Shown one piece after another: positions 36,815 to 49,821 of a stretch of 64,000 nucleotides of DNA (position 1 is the stretch's first letter; each line of letters begins with the position of its first letter). The DNA comes from Ligustrum vulgare. Lineage: Eukaryota > Streptophyta > Magnoliopsida > Lamiales > Oleaceae. A model generated the notes under the pieces. It made no database searches. It saw nothing but the letters and a program-made list of their open reading frames with translations, and was not told the origin of the DNA. The stretch lies in the NCBI GenBank assembly GCA_963555705.1, contig OY743170.1:32873362-32937361 (forward strand), given 5' to 3'. Made by a program: the position numbers and the translations under genes.

Positions 36815-38030
36815 GCAATTTCTCCATTTTCTATTATGACAAACAACATAATTTAAAACGATAATATAAGCAATTAAAGCATAGGGAAATAATTGATAAG
36901 TTAAATTTCAGCATAAGTTCCCCGTTTCTTTTACAAACTAATGATTATTCTTTCAAAGTAAAAAGCGGCATAATCAAGAAAATAATATAATTCATTTAGG
37001 GCTCTATTCGATAAAACTGTAGCAATTATAGAATGAGTTATTTATGTTTTTGAGGTAAAATCTATGATTAAAAGTTGAAGAGAGAAAATATGTGGTTAAA
37101 AAGTGGTTTGAAAAATTGTGATGTTTATCATTTGGTTTATAAAATTGTAATGATTATGTTAAAGAACAGATGATACATTAGATTATCTATGGTCAAGCCC
37201 CAAGCCAACAAATCATCACATATTTTCCCCCTTTTGACATAAGCAAAAAGGTTGCATTTAGTATAAAAGTTTCATTTTTATATGATGGAATAGATTTGAA
37301 ATTGTAAATTTATAACCTTTTGATACTGTATATTTCGATACATGTATCGATACTTTTAGATTTGACAGCATTGCTAAGTTTGACTATTATTGGTGTAATA
37401 AACTAGGTATATAATTTTTCATTAATGATATTAAAATTACAGGTATAAATATATATGCTATAGAATAATATTTCTTATTTTCTATTATCTCAAGTCATTA
37501 TACCTAGTTTAATTTGTCATCTCCTGATTTGTACAAGTTTAAACTTAACATACATGTAAAATTAGTATAAAACTAAAAGCATACATATAACTGAATAAGA
37601 ATATCGATTCACCGAATTAAGATTATTGTTTCAAGTCAGAAAACTAAAAATTTGTTAATTTCAATACATAGTATCGATACATGGAAGTCAGTTAATATCC
37701 ATTAGTATTTGAAAATTAACGACAAAGTTCGTTAAACATAATTATCTCCAAGTATCGATACATTTATAAAAACAACATATAAAACATAATTTACATATAG
37801 TATTATTCTTTCATAGCCTATACGGGGTTTTTAAAATTGTCAAAATACAGTCCATATCTTATTCCAAACATAACTAACTACTTATTAGTAAATGTGTAAA
37901 AATCAATGTACACAAGTTCAAAAGCGTGAACAACATAATATTCTACTTTGATTTTAGTATACTCTTAGAAAGAAAGAGTCGGGTATTCTGGAGGGTAACT
38001 CCGGATTTCGGTTTCCATAATATACATATA
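36815..38030 (-). other. Relic of Copia 3' internal region and flank
   Basis: On the minus strand a GTCAAAAGGGGGAAAATATG word (about 37215-37240) and a GTTTGTCATAATAGAAAATG word (near 36830) resemble the non-coding sequence upstream of the 3' LTR in long Copia elements. A MITE-like copy lies at about 37000-37165. No coding sequence is visible. Confidence 0.4.
37000..37165. mobile_element. MITE-like copy of the dispersed family
   Basis: It has GGGCTCTATTCGATAAAA at the left and the family words GGTAAAATCTATGATTAAAA and TGTGGTTAAAAAGTGG inside. The right end is worn. Confidence 0.4.
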
Positions 38031-38045
38031 AGTCAGCCCAACATC

Positions 38046-41000
38046 TGAAAAAATAGGCTGTATCTTTAGATATTCCATTGACGGTGGGAGGAGATTTCAA
38101 TGCTATATCTCACACAGGAGAAAGAAGGGGAGGAAATGATTTACTCACAACTTCTATGAATGATTTCAACACAATGATGTAAACTAGCTGAAATGAGAAC
38201 TGAAGGGAGTTTCTTCACTTGGCACAAGAATCAGACATGGCAAAAACTAGATAGAGTTTTAATCAACGATGAATTTGCAATTTATCTTCCAAACGTTTTT
38301 GTTCAAGTTCTTAATAGTAACACATCAGATCACAGCCCAATTGTCATTATTCAGTCACTTGAACAAGCACAAATGAAACCTTCTTTCTAGTTTTTGAACA
38401 TGTGGTGTGAGCACGAGAACTTTAAAGAGATGATTCTTAAAAACTGCTAGACACCTTTAAATCCTTATTCCAGATGCTTGTATGGATTTATCTTCAAACT
38501 TAAAAGGCTAAAAACTTGTTTTAAGGACTGGAACAAACAAGTGTTTGGAAATATCTTCCAAAAACTTAAGCAAGTAGAGGAGAATGCAGACATACAAGGA
38601 ATTTTTTTTTTTTTTTTTGCTGAAAATCCTTCTCCGGAAAATAGATGTACAACATCTTTGGCATATGCACAAGTCAATAAACTCCTGGCTGTGGAAGAAT
38701 TGTATTGGAGACAAAAAAAATCTTGCATTAAATGGCATTCAGAATATGATAGAAACACTAGATTCTTCCATGCTAAAGTTCAGTCCAATAGATCCAGAAG
38801 CAAAATTGTTGGGATTACAAGAGGGATGGAAATTGGACTGAGGATATATAGGAGATTAGGGAAGATGTTGTTTCATTCTTCCAAGCACATTTTACTGCTG
38901 AGCCTACTACAAATGGAACTGATTTGCTGGAATGTATTCCAAAATTGGTAACTGAAGAAGACAACAAAAATTGACACAGACACAGTGAAGAGGAAATTAA
39001 ACAAGCATTATTTGATATTTATGTCAATAGCTGCGCTGGACCTGATGGATTTAATGGATACTTATCAAGAATGATGGAATATAATCAAGAAAGATCTTCA
39101 AGAAGCCATTGAGGAATTCTTTCAAGGTAGAGCCTTGCCAAATGGAGCTACAGTAACATCTATTATTTTGATCAGTAAGACTGAATCTCCTAGAAGTTGG
39201 AAAGAATATAGACCAATAAGTCTATGCAATGTGTTCAACATGATTATAACCAAGATTTTGAATAATAGACTTGCTACCATCTTACCTAAAATCATTTTCG
39301 AGAATCAAAGTGGTTTTGTTCAAGGAAGATGCATCTTATATAACGTCCTTTTGGCATAGGAAATGACCCAACAGTTGAACAGGAAAGTGAGAGGAGGAAA
39401 TATTATCCTGAAACTCGACATGGCTAAAGCATATGATAGAGTGTCTTGGTCTTTCCTTCTACAAGTCCTTTATCAGTTTGGGTTCAGTCATAATTGGATT
39501 GATTTGATTTCAAAGTGCATTCAAAATTGCAGGTTTTCTATTCTGATTAATGATAGAATTGGTTGGTTTCTTCCCATCTACTAGGGGACTAAGATAAGGG
39601 GACCCAATCTCCCCTAGTCTATTTATTCTCATGGCTAATAGTTTATTACGGGGGTTGAATCATTTATTTCAAAAATATAGTTCCTTAAGGTATGTTTATG
39701 GCGGAAGAACTATCATTTCTCATTTAAGCTTTGCAGATGATATTATTTTGTTCACCAATGGTCAAGTCTCATCCATTAAGAAAGTCATTGAGTTCTTGAA
39801 CTCAAATGAAGAAACATCATGTCAGCTTGTAAATACTAGCAAAAGCTCCTTCATCCTGGATAGAAGACATCAAACTCCAACAATTAAGCACTTGATAGGA
39901 TACCAAGAGGAAAAACTGCGAATTAAATATTTGGGATTTCTTTTGTTTGTAGGAAATAAAAAGCTATTCCAATACGTGACATTGATACAGAAGTTCAAGT
40001 CAATTTTAGGCAGTTGGGAGAACAAACTCTTATCTACCGGAGGAAGAATCATACTCATCAGACATGTTCTTCTATCTATGCCTATATTTTTACTGCAAAT
40101 TATGGACCCACCTAAAGGTATTTTTCATAAACTTAATGCAATGATGAATGGCTTCCTTTGGGGGTGATAAAGAATCCGGGAAAAAAGTCCATCGAGCAAG
40201 TTGGGAAAAGCCTTGCTATCCTACCAGTGAAGGTGGACTAGGATTTACAAGCCTGGAAGTGATGAGCAAATCTTTCGATTATAAACTATGGTGGAAGTTT
40301 AGATCCCAGAAGACTCTATGGAGAAGAATTTTGATGGAGAAATACAATCCTGAGGATCAGATTATATGCAATCTAATTAACAAAACTGGTTCTCCCATTT
40401 GGAAGAGATTAACAATAATCAGTAGAGAGGTTGAAGCGTAAATTGCTTGGTGGATTGGAAAGGCTGATATTAGCATTTGGCATGAAAGATGGATCAAATT
40501 GGTATACTTAGTTTGATCAATGAACCGGGTGCATTACAACAGGGTCAGGTGAAAGATTTCATTCTTAACGACTCTTGGAATGTCCATAAACTTCAAATGA
40601 TTTTACCTGAGTGGATCATTAAACAGATTCACGATATCCCTATTTCGTCTTCAGAGGATAAGATGTTTTGGATTGCAGATAAAACCAACAAATTTTCTAC
40701 TTCATCCTGTAGGGAGTTGATTAGAAGAAAGACTAATCTTCAACAGTCCATGAAGGTCATATGGAGTAAAGAAATGCCTATCAAAATTTCCTTTTTCATT
40801 TGGAAATTGTGGAAAGACTGGATCCCGGTGGAAGATATTTTGAAAAGAAAATTTGGATTCCAATTTACCTCGAAATGCCAATGTTGTTCATCAATTGTAA
40901 TAGTTGAACATGTGTTTCTCTCAGGCCCAGTTGCCATCCAGGTTTGGTCTCATTTTTTTTTTTCCAGAATTTGCAAGAAATTCCACATATTCATATCCTA

Positions 41001-42112
41001 GATGTCTTCATTATGCTTGGGTTTTATGTGGTAAGCAATTAAAACCTCCTTGGCTGCAAGTTCCCCTACTTGTTTTCTAGTTTTTGTGGATTGCTAGAAA
41101 CAAAGCTAAACATGAAGATAGAAGAATGTCAGCAGAGAGGATCATTAAAGTATTTTCGGGTACCATGGGGCTCATTGAAGGAATTCCTTCTAGTAGCACT
41201 CAACAAATAAATAAGACGCGGATCAGATTTTGGACAAAACCCGATACAAATCAAATTAAAATCAACATTGCTGGTGCTTATCAGAAGCATGCAACGGTGT
41301 ATGGTGGGATTTCTAGATCTGATTTCGGCGAAGTATTGTTTGGATTCAACGGGAAACTGGAGACAAGAACATGTAAAACAGAAGCAGTGATGCAAGCCTT
41401 TAAAAAAGCTGCTCAAATCTGTATTCAAAGGGACTTTCAGAACATTTTGTTTGAAGTAGATGACCACAATTCATATCTTGGCTGATCCATAATCATCAAT
41501 ACCCATGGGAAATCTGTTATCTTGTTGAAAAAGTACATATACTTCTCGGAAAACTCAGTAACTCAATCAGGCTTATACATCGAAATGTTAATAAATCAGC
41601 AGAAGAAATAGCCAAGAGCTGGTCGGATAATCACATAATCAAATACTTCACCAAAGAAGACTTACCCAGCAAGATCAATAGCATAATCAATCTGGAAGCT
41701 GAAGGTTTGCCATATATTGTTCATCATTAGCAAATTTCACAAAGGCTAAATCACTCCTTGAATATGTAGCATAGTAGCTTTAGTTGTTTTCTTAAAATGT
41801 AAGGGAGTTAGTAACTCATTGTTTACATTGTTAGTTGCAATTTTGTTTTGTGATTACATTGTTGTAATGTGCTTATATGGAGTAGTACTCCACATTAGCA
41901 CTTTTTCATCATTCATAGCTTGGTTATAATTTATCATCACATTTGTATTTAGGCATCAAATTTGGAGGTTTGACATTTTGTCCACCTCCTTTTAGGTGTT
42001 ATTTTGCTTTTATCTAATAAAATGGTGGGGGTATCTTAACCCTCCAAAAGAGTAGAGGTGGAGGCCTAAAAATCACACCGAAACTCTGTTTGGGACTTAC
42101 TAAAAAAAAAAA
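38046..42112 (+). mobile_element. L1-type LINE, 5'-truncated
   Basis: A 15-bp perfect target duplication, AGTCAGCCCAACATC, lies at 38031-38045 and 42113-42127. The right copy directly follows a poly(A) tail (42102-42112). Coding remnants on the plus strand run from the end of the endonuclease through reverse transcriptase, a zf-RVT region and RNase H. The 5' UTR, ORF1 and most of the endonuclease are absent, which is the usual result of incomplete target-primed reverse transcription. Confidence 0.95.
38075..41730 (+). pseudogene. LINE ORF2 remnants
   Basis: In order: VGGDFNAISHTGERRGGND and SDHSPIVI (endonuclease end); WKEYRPISLCNV, GFVQGRCILYNVLLA, LKLDMAKAYDRVSW and SFADDIILF (reverse transcriptase with FADD box); KISFFIWKLWKDWIP with a CQCC cluster (zf-RVT); then an RNase H region with KINIAGAYQKHATVYGGISR. 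The first RNase H Asp (normally NxDG) is Ala here. Many stops and shifts separate the pieces, for example near 38390, 38955, 39358, 39585 and 40165. Confidence 0.92.
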
Positions 42113-42127
42113 AGTCAGCCCAACATC

Positions 42128-43911
42128 GAATATTTTCGACCCGTTTGAGATTGCCGTGAAAATAGCGCGATCAAGCATCTGCAAATTTTAAAACATGAAT
42201 ACAAAGTATTCAACAAGTAACAAAATTTTCTTTTAAAAATATAGATTTCACGATGGCCCGTATTGCAAGTTAAGTGTGATACCGTGCGCGTAAGAATTCA
42301 AGCAAGACTTAAAATCCTAATACAAGCGTGTTATTTCACACGTATTTCGAGTAGGAGAACTTCACGTATATCAAGACAAGTGCCGTGGGGTGTAATCAGT
42401 GGCGGATCCAGGAGCGGCCAGTCGTGCACCGTGGACCGTTGACCGACGACCGTCAACTATCGAAATATCTTGTTGTTGAAACCCTGGTGGTAAATAATTG
42501 ATAAATGTTGAAAGCTCAATACATTGACTATTTCAATTGCGAATCCCAAGAGGATGAGAATCAAGATTAGAACATCAAAATTTATTATTTACAAAAAATT
42601 ACAAATTAAAAAATATAAAAATTACAAATCATAATTCAAAGCAATGCCATTAAAATCATTCTGAACTTATATATCAAAGTATCAAACTATAATTCATTCT
42701 TAAAATCAATTAAACATTCTAAAAATCATAAATCATCTATCAACCACAATTCATTCTGAAAATCAATTAAGCATTTTGAAAATCATAAGCCTCTGTTTGG
42801 AAAACCGTTTTAAAACAATATAATTCCACAAATCACTTTTTAACCACACATATTTTCTCTCTTCATTTTTCAACCACATATTTTACCAAATAAAATAAAA
42901 TAAAATAAAAGCATGTTTTTAAACATAAAACTCTTAACAAAGGCTCATCTATCAAACTATAAATTTGGATCAATTTAATAAGTCTCAAATCCATCCATTA
43001 AAAAATAAAAATCATCTACCAAATCATATATCAAACTATAAATTTGGACCAATTTAAAAAATAAATAAAAAATTGGACCAATTTAATAAAGTCCAAGTCC
43101 ATCCTTAAAAAAAAAAGGCCCAAAACTAAACATCAAGCCCAAAACTAAAACAAGTCTTCTTTTTCCCTAAATCACAACAGCAACCTGCACCTGCAAACGT
43201 CCGCTGGAGTCATCTTCTTCATAGGTTTTCTATATCTCAGCTGCTCAGTGCTTGGCAATGGTGAGATTTTCCTGTTCTTTCTGGGTATTGCCCTCAATTA
43301 ATCTGCAAACTCTATCTTGTTTCCCAAAAATTTCAAGTATTCGAAAAAAGAAAAAAAAATCTGAACGATGGCCGCCACCACCTACATCCATCATTGGGTG
43401 TAATGACAAGCGAGATAACATAATGATTGTAATAATGTAAGAAAATACTTAGCAAGACTCTTCAAGTTAAAATATCAAGGAAATTCGCACGAAATATCAT
43501 TTAAGACCAATTACAAGATTGCAGTATTACCTTATTTGGAACCTGAAATCAAGGAAAGAATAAAAAACCAAACTTTTATTTTATTCTAAAAAATGATGAA
43601 AGTATTAATGCATGTTCAGATCCTTGTTTTTCACGTATCGATATATGGGGAACTGCTTCTGCAATTGATCTTTGATTTTTGCACAATCTCTTTGTTTTTC
43701 TTTGATTTAACATTTCGAGATCACTGCAGAATAACTTAGAATGTTGAACATGACAAAAACATGACTTTTGTAATACTATAGATTAAGACTAGGAGCTACC
43801 TTTAAAAGTTGGAAACTTGAGAATTTTGATCTGAAGTTTCACACTTTTTTACAAACTTTTTAGTGGTTAATTATATTCATAATTCATGAATTAACCTTCT
43901 ATTTATAGTTC
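42128..43911. other. Intergenic DNA
   Basis: No gene is supported. A CAGTGGCGGATCCAGGA word at 42397 resembles a common plant MITE end, but the partner end was not found. One MITE-like copy lies at 42789-42944. Confidence 0.45.
42789..42944. mobile_element. MITE-like copy of the dispersed family
   Basis: The ends are GCCTCTGTTTGG and GCCTTTGTTAAGAG (reverse complement). The interior has CACTTTTTAACCACACAT and TCAACCACATATTTTACC, matching other copies. The right flank lacks an exact target copy. Confidence 0.6.
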
Positions 43912-45190
43912 AGATTTCGCTCAAAACATTAGATGGATCTGAAATGTACTCCTAAGAGTCAAAATTGGAAAGACATTGTGTATCCTTTACAATTTTTCTG
44001 GCAATTCCAATTTTTTCTTCTTCATTTCATCTTCTTTTTTCCACGTTTCTTCCTCAATTGTCGCGCTTTTCCATAAAACTCGTACTAAATGCACTGTTTT
44101 GTTTCGAAGCTTTTTAACTTTTTCATCAAGATTTGAACCGACTTTTCTTCAAGAGTTAAATTAGGTTGCACGTCATTTGGAATGTCGCTCAAAATGTGAG
44201 ATAGATCTGAAATGTATTTTCTAAGAGTCGAAATTGGAAAGCCATTGTGTATCCTTTGCAATTTTTCTGGCAATTCCAATTTGTATGCCACTTCACCAAC
44301 TCGTTCCAAAATAGGAAAATGACCAATATATCGTGGAGTTAACTTTCCTTTCTTTTCCAAATCTCAATAATCGTTTGATTGGTGAAATCTTCACAAATAC
44401 ATGATCGTCCACTGTGAATTCAAGTGGTCTTCTTCTTTTATACGAATAACTCTTTTGTTGATCTTGTGCTGTTTTTACATGAATTTTTATCTTTTCCACC
44501 ACCTTACCATTTCGTATAGCATATCAGAATTTATTAATGAAGGTTCTCCGATTTCATTCCAATTTAAAGGAGATTGACATTTTCTTCCATTTAAAGCTTC
44601 ATATGGTGGCACTTCTATAGATGCTTGATAGCTATTGTTATAAGAAAACTCAATCAAGGGTGGATAATGACCCCAGCTTTATTCAAAATATAACAAACAT
44701 GCTCTTAACATGTTTTCTAATGTATGAATTGTTCGTTCGGAGTGTCCATCGATTCATAGATGAAAGGCGGTACTAAAGTGTAACTTTGTTCCCAATTACT
44801 TGTGTATTTCTTGCTAAAATCGCGATAGAAACCGAAGATCACGATCTAAGGTGATAGTTAAAGGTAAACCATATATTCGAACAATTTCTTGAATGTATAG
44901 ATTAGCGAGTTGTTCCATTTTATAAGTCATCTTACTTGGAAGAAAAATAACAGATTTCGTAAGCCTATCCACAATTATTGAGATTGCATCGTATCCTTTA
45001 GATACCTTAGGTAAACCACTGACAAAAGCCATAGTAATTTTATCCCATTTTCATTCTGGTATGGGTAGTGGTTGTAAAGTACCCACTAGTCACCGATGTT
45101 CTGCTTTATTCATTGACAAGTCATACTTAGCAACAAAGTCAACAATCTCTTTTCTCATCGGCCACCAATATCGAGTTCGAATATTCTCAT
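43912..45190 (-). pseudogene. Gypsy (chromovirus-like) integrase fragment
   Basis: Minus-strand pieces read PMRKEIVDFVAKYD, then MAFVSGLPKVSKGYDAI with IIVDRLTKS (first Asp), ITLDRDLRF (second Asp), a SERTIHTLE word (Glu), and the C-terminal KLTPRYIGHFPILERVGEVA block. This is the integrase of plant Ty3/Gypsy elements. Frames are broken in several places. No RT, protease or LTR is visible next to it. About 100 bp near 44180-44285 is repeated at 43912-44020. Confidence 0.88.
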
Positions 45191-45648
45191 CTCAATGTGT
45201 AGTTTATAATGATATTTCCAGATCATAAAATCGATAATTGATGTAAACGTTATGGTTCGTTAAAGTTAGCTACTTAAAATTATTTTATTTTGATTTCTTT
45301 TCAAGTGACTGCTTTCTTCTTAATTTTTGGTACTTTTATTATAATCAAAATTGAACTTTTAATCTATCATTCTGAAATATTCACAATCTAGTTTCTCGTA
45401 TCATTATCGAAGCATAATATGATAAACTATAGCCAAAGTGAGGACTCGTCAAAATAGGCCATTTAAAACAAGTATTTCAAGATTTCCGACATTATTTACT
45501 AAATTTCGGACCACGTGTGCTAATCGAACACGTATCTACAATTTTCCATTTCGAACGACATTTCGAGCCCTACACGATGGTGGTCTCAAATAGTCAAGAC
45601 AAATAACTAAGAATTTACGCATCAAGAAACTATACGCGTAATTAGTTG

Positions 45649-45651
<3 letters not shown>

Positions 45652-45719
<68 letters not shown>
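45652..45719. repeat. (TA)n microsatellite
   Basis: About 68 bp of uninterrupted AT dinucleotides. Confidence 0.97.
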
Positions 45720-45721
<2 letters not shown>

Positions 45722-46338
45722 TGCATGTCAACACACATGTATATTTACATTAACTTAATTATCATTATTCTATCTAGTAGTTTACGAATTAACTTTCGTC
45801 TATCAATTTTTAACGTTTGGACAAATTCTTAGTTCCATTTTGAACTACATTTCGTATACTTCAATTCATATCTTCCCAATTGTGAAACCGATAAGCGGTT
45901 TATTTAACCGATAAAATTAATTAAAAATAATATTTATTATTCTTATTTATTTTTCGTTGACATTACGTCAACTAAATTAAAATTCGTATTTAATGTTGAA
46001 TAGGTCCGATTAAACAGGTCAAGTAAATTAAAATTTCTATTTGACTCTCAAGTGGGTCCCCTAATAATTTAAAATAATAATAGGACGAATTTTCGAGCAG
46101 TTACATTTTGTTATATACACTTGATGAAATATAAGGATAAAGCCTTTAATAAGTTTAATATATACAAAACTGTAATAGTGAGTTTTGAAAACGTGTCGTT
46201 AAAAAGTAAGACAAATTTAAAATTATGTGTAATCTATTTTATTAATAGAATATACGATTGAAAATGAATTTCGAAAAAATCGATTTTGGAATAAAGAGAG
46301 GTCAAACAAGAGCTAAATTCCTTGGAGCTAAATTGCCC

Positions 46339-46399
46339 AACACCAATGGTGGGTTGCCAAGTATTTAAATGGAAACACTTTGTAGCCCACCATTGGTGA
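46339..46399. repeat. Short inverted repeat
   Basis: CACCAATGGTGGGTTGCC and, after a loop of about 25 bp, TAGCCCACCATTGGTG form a stem of about 15 pairs. It may be a worn MITE or just a hairpin. Confidence 0.6.
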
Positions 46400-46989
46400 T
46401 CAGTAGTTCTTAAGTTGTTCATGATGAGTAACATATCAAAATTCATAAAGATTAATTCCACGAAATGGAGAATGGGCTTTTTTTCGAAAATGACATCCAA
46501 AATGGTTTTTTTTTTTCGTTAAAAAAAAATCATTTCTTGAGATAACATATTCTTTTTTCTTATTTTTTTGCTAACAATGCGTTTTACGTACACAATCATG
46601 ATCTGTTTCCCGTCACGGGTAACAGAAAAAAACCCATCTATTACAAGAACTCACATGTAGATTCTCATTTTTCTTGAGAACCTACTTGTGAATTCTTCTA
46701 ATACATGAGTTTTTGATCTTGTTGCTCGTTAGGGTAACAAATCAATTTCGTTTGCATACATTCTACTGCCTCTCTCCTCCACCACAATTTCTATCGTCAT
46801 TCACCACTTGTAATATCTTATGTTACACTATCACCATCGTATTTCACCCACTGTCTTGTTAACATCATCGCGGTAGAATCACAGGCAGCAACGAATTCCC
46901 CAAATTCAATTTATTATTTATTTTTAATTTCTTCTTGTAAAGATTTTTTCTTTTTTACTATTAACCAACTTTATATAAGCGTGTGTTAG

Positions 46990-47158
46990 GTCCCATTTTT
47001 TGAAAAAAATTGTGGTTAGTAATAGTATTTTGGGAAAATGTATGATTAAAAAATTTTGAAAAATAAAACATGATATGCTTGACTAAAATGGATAGTTGAG
47101 ATTAAGTATTGAATAAATTTTATTTTAAAAAAATGGGTACCAAACATGGACATTATAC
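46990..47158. mobile_element. MITE-like copy of the dispersed family
   Basis: It contains TTGTGGTTAGTAATAG, a TATGATTAAAAA word and GGATAGTTGAGATTAAG, which is the complement of the CTTAATCTCAACTATCC type found in this family. The ends are GGTCCCATTTTTTGAAAA and a GTCCATGTTTGG complement. Confidence 0.5.
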
Positions 47159-47180
47159 ACACTTTAATATATATCTTTTA

Positions 47181-48351
47181 TCTATATATAAAAGATTGAA
47201 TAATTGACATTATTCATTTAATTTTAATTACACACTATTCATCCAATTTAATTATTCATTCAACTGCAATTAATCACTATTTATCCAATTTATGCACTAT
47301 TCATCCAATTTAGGCACTATTCATCAAATTAAACACAATGCGAAAAATAATTGGATGCACTATTCATCCAATTAAACACTATGCGGGCATATTGCCTGTA
47401 TTTCCCATAAATTTAGGCATTATTCATCTAATTAAATGTGCAATTGGCATTATTCATCTAATTATAATTAAACAATATTCATCCTATTTAGGCACTATGC
47501 GGGCAAATTGCTCGAATTTCTCATCAATTTAGGCAATATTCAACTAATTAAACACTATGTGGGCAACAATTAGATGCACCATTCATCCAATTAGACATTA
47601 TGCGAGCAAATTGCCCGAATTTCTCATCAATTCAGACATTATTCATTCAATTAAATTTAGGCACTATTTATCTAATTAAACACTATGCGGGCAACAATTT
47701 GATTTAATGCACTATTCGGTCAATTGTCCAAATATTACATTGGACATCTTTTTGGAGACCTTATCATGTTCCTATTTTTATCGTTTTGTATTACTTATTT
47801 TTTTCGTTATGTTAATTATGAGTGTGCAAATAAAGTCGTAACAGCAATATTTTAATATTAATGTGAATACTTTTTTAAAAAAAAATATTGATGTGAAGTT
47901 TTCGCACAATACTTTGTTACACTATTTTCGAATTACTAAATTGTAGCAAAAAATTTAGTCATTTAAAACGATCCATTAGTAATGTATTTCATCTTTCATT
48001 AATTTTTTCTTTCGTTTTCGTTTTTGATTTGTCTCAAATTATAGGTTACTTTCTTTATTGAGATTATATTAATATCTTAATTTTTTAATATACTCCTATT
48101 TAATATACATTGTTATCAATACATATGAAATACTTATTATTTAATTAATGTAGGGGTATATTAGGTAAAATGTAAGCAAATTTATAGTTACAATATATAA
48201 TAAGGATAATTATGTTTTCTTAATCCGTGTAAAAATAGAAATGAGTTTATTTTTATAGGACAAGAGGAGTATCAAACAAGAAATCATTATTCAAAACTTT
48301 TCTGATAGAAAAATACTGGCAATATGTGTGCAACTCATGCATCAAAACTAG
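47181..48351 (+). mobile_element. Non-autonomous Helitron-like element
   Basis: It starts TCTATATATAAAAG right after an A and ends ATCAAAACTAG right before a T, as expected for Helitron insertion between A and T. A GTGTGCAACTCATGCAT word before the end is a worn form of the usual terminal hairpin. The first half (47220-47720) is a minisatellite of GGCACTATTCATCC/CACTATGCGGGCAA units. It has no coding sequence. Confidence 0.55.
47220..47725. repeat. Minisatellite in the Helitron-like element
   Basis: Interleaved imperfect copies of CACTATTCATCCAATTAAA, CACTATGCGGGCA and TTGCCCGAATTTCTCATC. Unit length varies (about 20-65 bp). Confidence 0.85.
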
Positions 48352-48374
48352 TAATATAATATTTTCCTATTCTA

Positions 48375-48516
48375 GCCTTCGTTTAGTACTTATTTATAAA
48401 GAACAAAATTTTTCGAATCACTTTTAATCACACATTTTTCCAAATAATTTTCAATGTTACCTTGAAATTATCACATTTCTTGTTTATAAACAAAAAAACT
48501 TTTATCAAACAAAGGC
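48375..48516. mobile_element. MITE-like copy of the dispersed family
   Basis: The ends GCCTTCGTTTAGTACTTATT and GCCTTTGTTTGATAAAAG (reverse complement) are mutual inverted repeats. The interior has CACTTTTAATCACACATTTT. It sits 24 bp after the Helitron-like end. Confidence 0.65.
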
Positions 48517-49339
48517 TAATCAAATTCATCGAATAAAATGTCTTAAAATAATTTATAAAACTTTCAATTAAAACGTACATATTATTTTTATTTCAAAAAT
48601 AATTTTTCAAAATAATAATAAATCAAATGTATGTTTTAAAATTTTAACTAGACCCTCAGATAGAGGGGGCCGAGTCGAGCTGCTCGGCCCATGGCTTCCT
48701 GTGCTCGGCACATCAAATAGACGAGCCGAGTCACGAGCTCGTTGAGAAGGAGCCTAGCCTAGGCTAGGCTCGTTTTGCAATGCTGAGCTCGGCTCGTTCG
48801 GCTTGTTATCTTTTTTATTTGTTTCCCCTCCCCCTCTTTTACGTTAATTAAGTTGGTATTCTGAATTCGGTAGTTAAAATACTTGAAGTCTTGAATATTA
48901 ATATATAAATTTGTAATTATTTATAACTTAATACGTAAAAAAGTAATGTTAATTGTAAGATTAGATAATAGATATTATAGATTGTTATTTGTTTGTTACT
49001 TGTTAATGTAACTTACTTGTTAGAATTAGAAGTGAATTAAAAAGATGTTCAAAATTTAATTAATCAATTATCCAATTATAATATGAAAAGACAAAAATTA
49101 AAATTGAGTAAATAAATTAAAATTTAAAAGTTTAAAAAATAAAACCCTCCTCCTTTTTTCGGGCTTGGGACCGGCTACTAAATTGAATAATTGAATTTTT
49201 AGCAGGCGAAGTTAAAATTGTACACGAACAATATGTTACGTGTATAATTTTTGTTTTGAAATCGAAATTGTATTTTATTTTATATAAAGAAATTAAAGTT
49301 TAAAGTTAAATATCATTTACCCTACTGCATGCAATTTCG

Positions 49340-49815
49340 GCATACTTATGTTTTATGTGTAAATTACTGTCTTTCCAATCTTTGACACACATTAATTCTT
49401 CCAAAATATCTTCTTTGAGTCGGTTCCTGACTTCTGACAAAACCCTTTTACCTGCATTAAAAGCAGACTCCGAAGCTACCGTGCTAACTGGAGTTGTTAG
49501 TAGATCTTTTGCTATGGCGGAAACAATCGGATATTATCGTTCGTTTATTCGCCAATAATGAAGTACATCAAATTATAAAGAATTAACAGCCTCCACATTT
49601 CTAACTAGATCTTGTCCAAAATAAATTTTCAATTCTCCAGGTATTCGAAGTGAACCTAATTTGTTACAACTAGTCAACGTACTGTAAGAAGAAGTGCCTT
49701 GTATTTGACTCATTTCTTCGATTAAATTGTATAATTCTACTTCATCGTCTTCAAGTTTAGTGTCACGTGATGGTGCAGATTGCGTATGAGTAACATTAGT
49801 TCCTAATCATGCTAC
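49340..49815 (-). pseudogene. hAT transposase, C-terminal dimerisation part
   Basis: The minus strand reads GELKIYFGQDLVRNVEAVNSL, YWRINE, YPIVSAIAKDLLTTPVSTVA and SESAFNAGKRVLSEVRNRL. This is the hAT C-terminal dimerisation domain (tPVSTVASESAFS...R). A stop follows VNSL and another follows RINER. It belongs to the same gene as 58690-60320, cut by the LTR element. Confidence 0.9.
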
Positions 49816-49821
49816 ATATAC

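Larger units (their letters stand above)
45191..46989. other. Intergenic DNA
   Basis: No gene is supported. It contains a long TA microsatellite and a small hairpin (both listed). Confidence 0.5.

Noticed and set aside
42397..42430. CAGTGGCGGATCCAGG, a common plant MITE end
   Set aside because: No partner end or target duplication found within the window.
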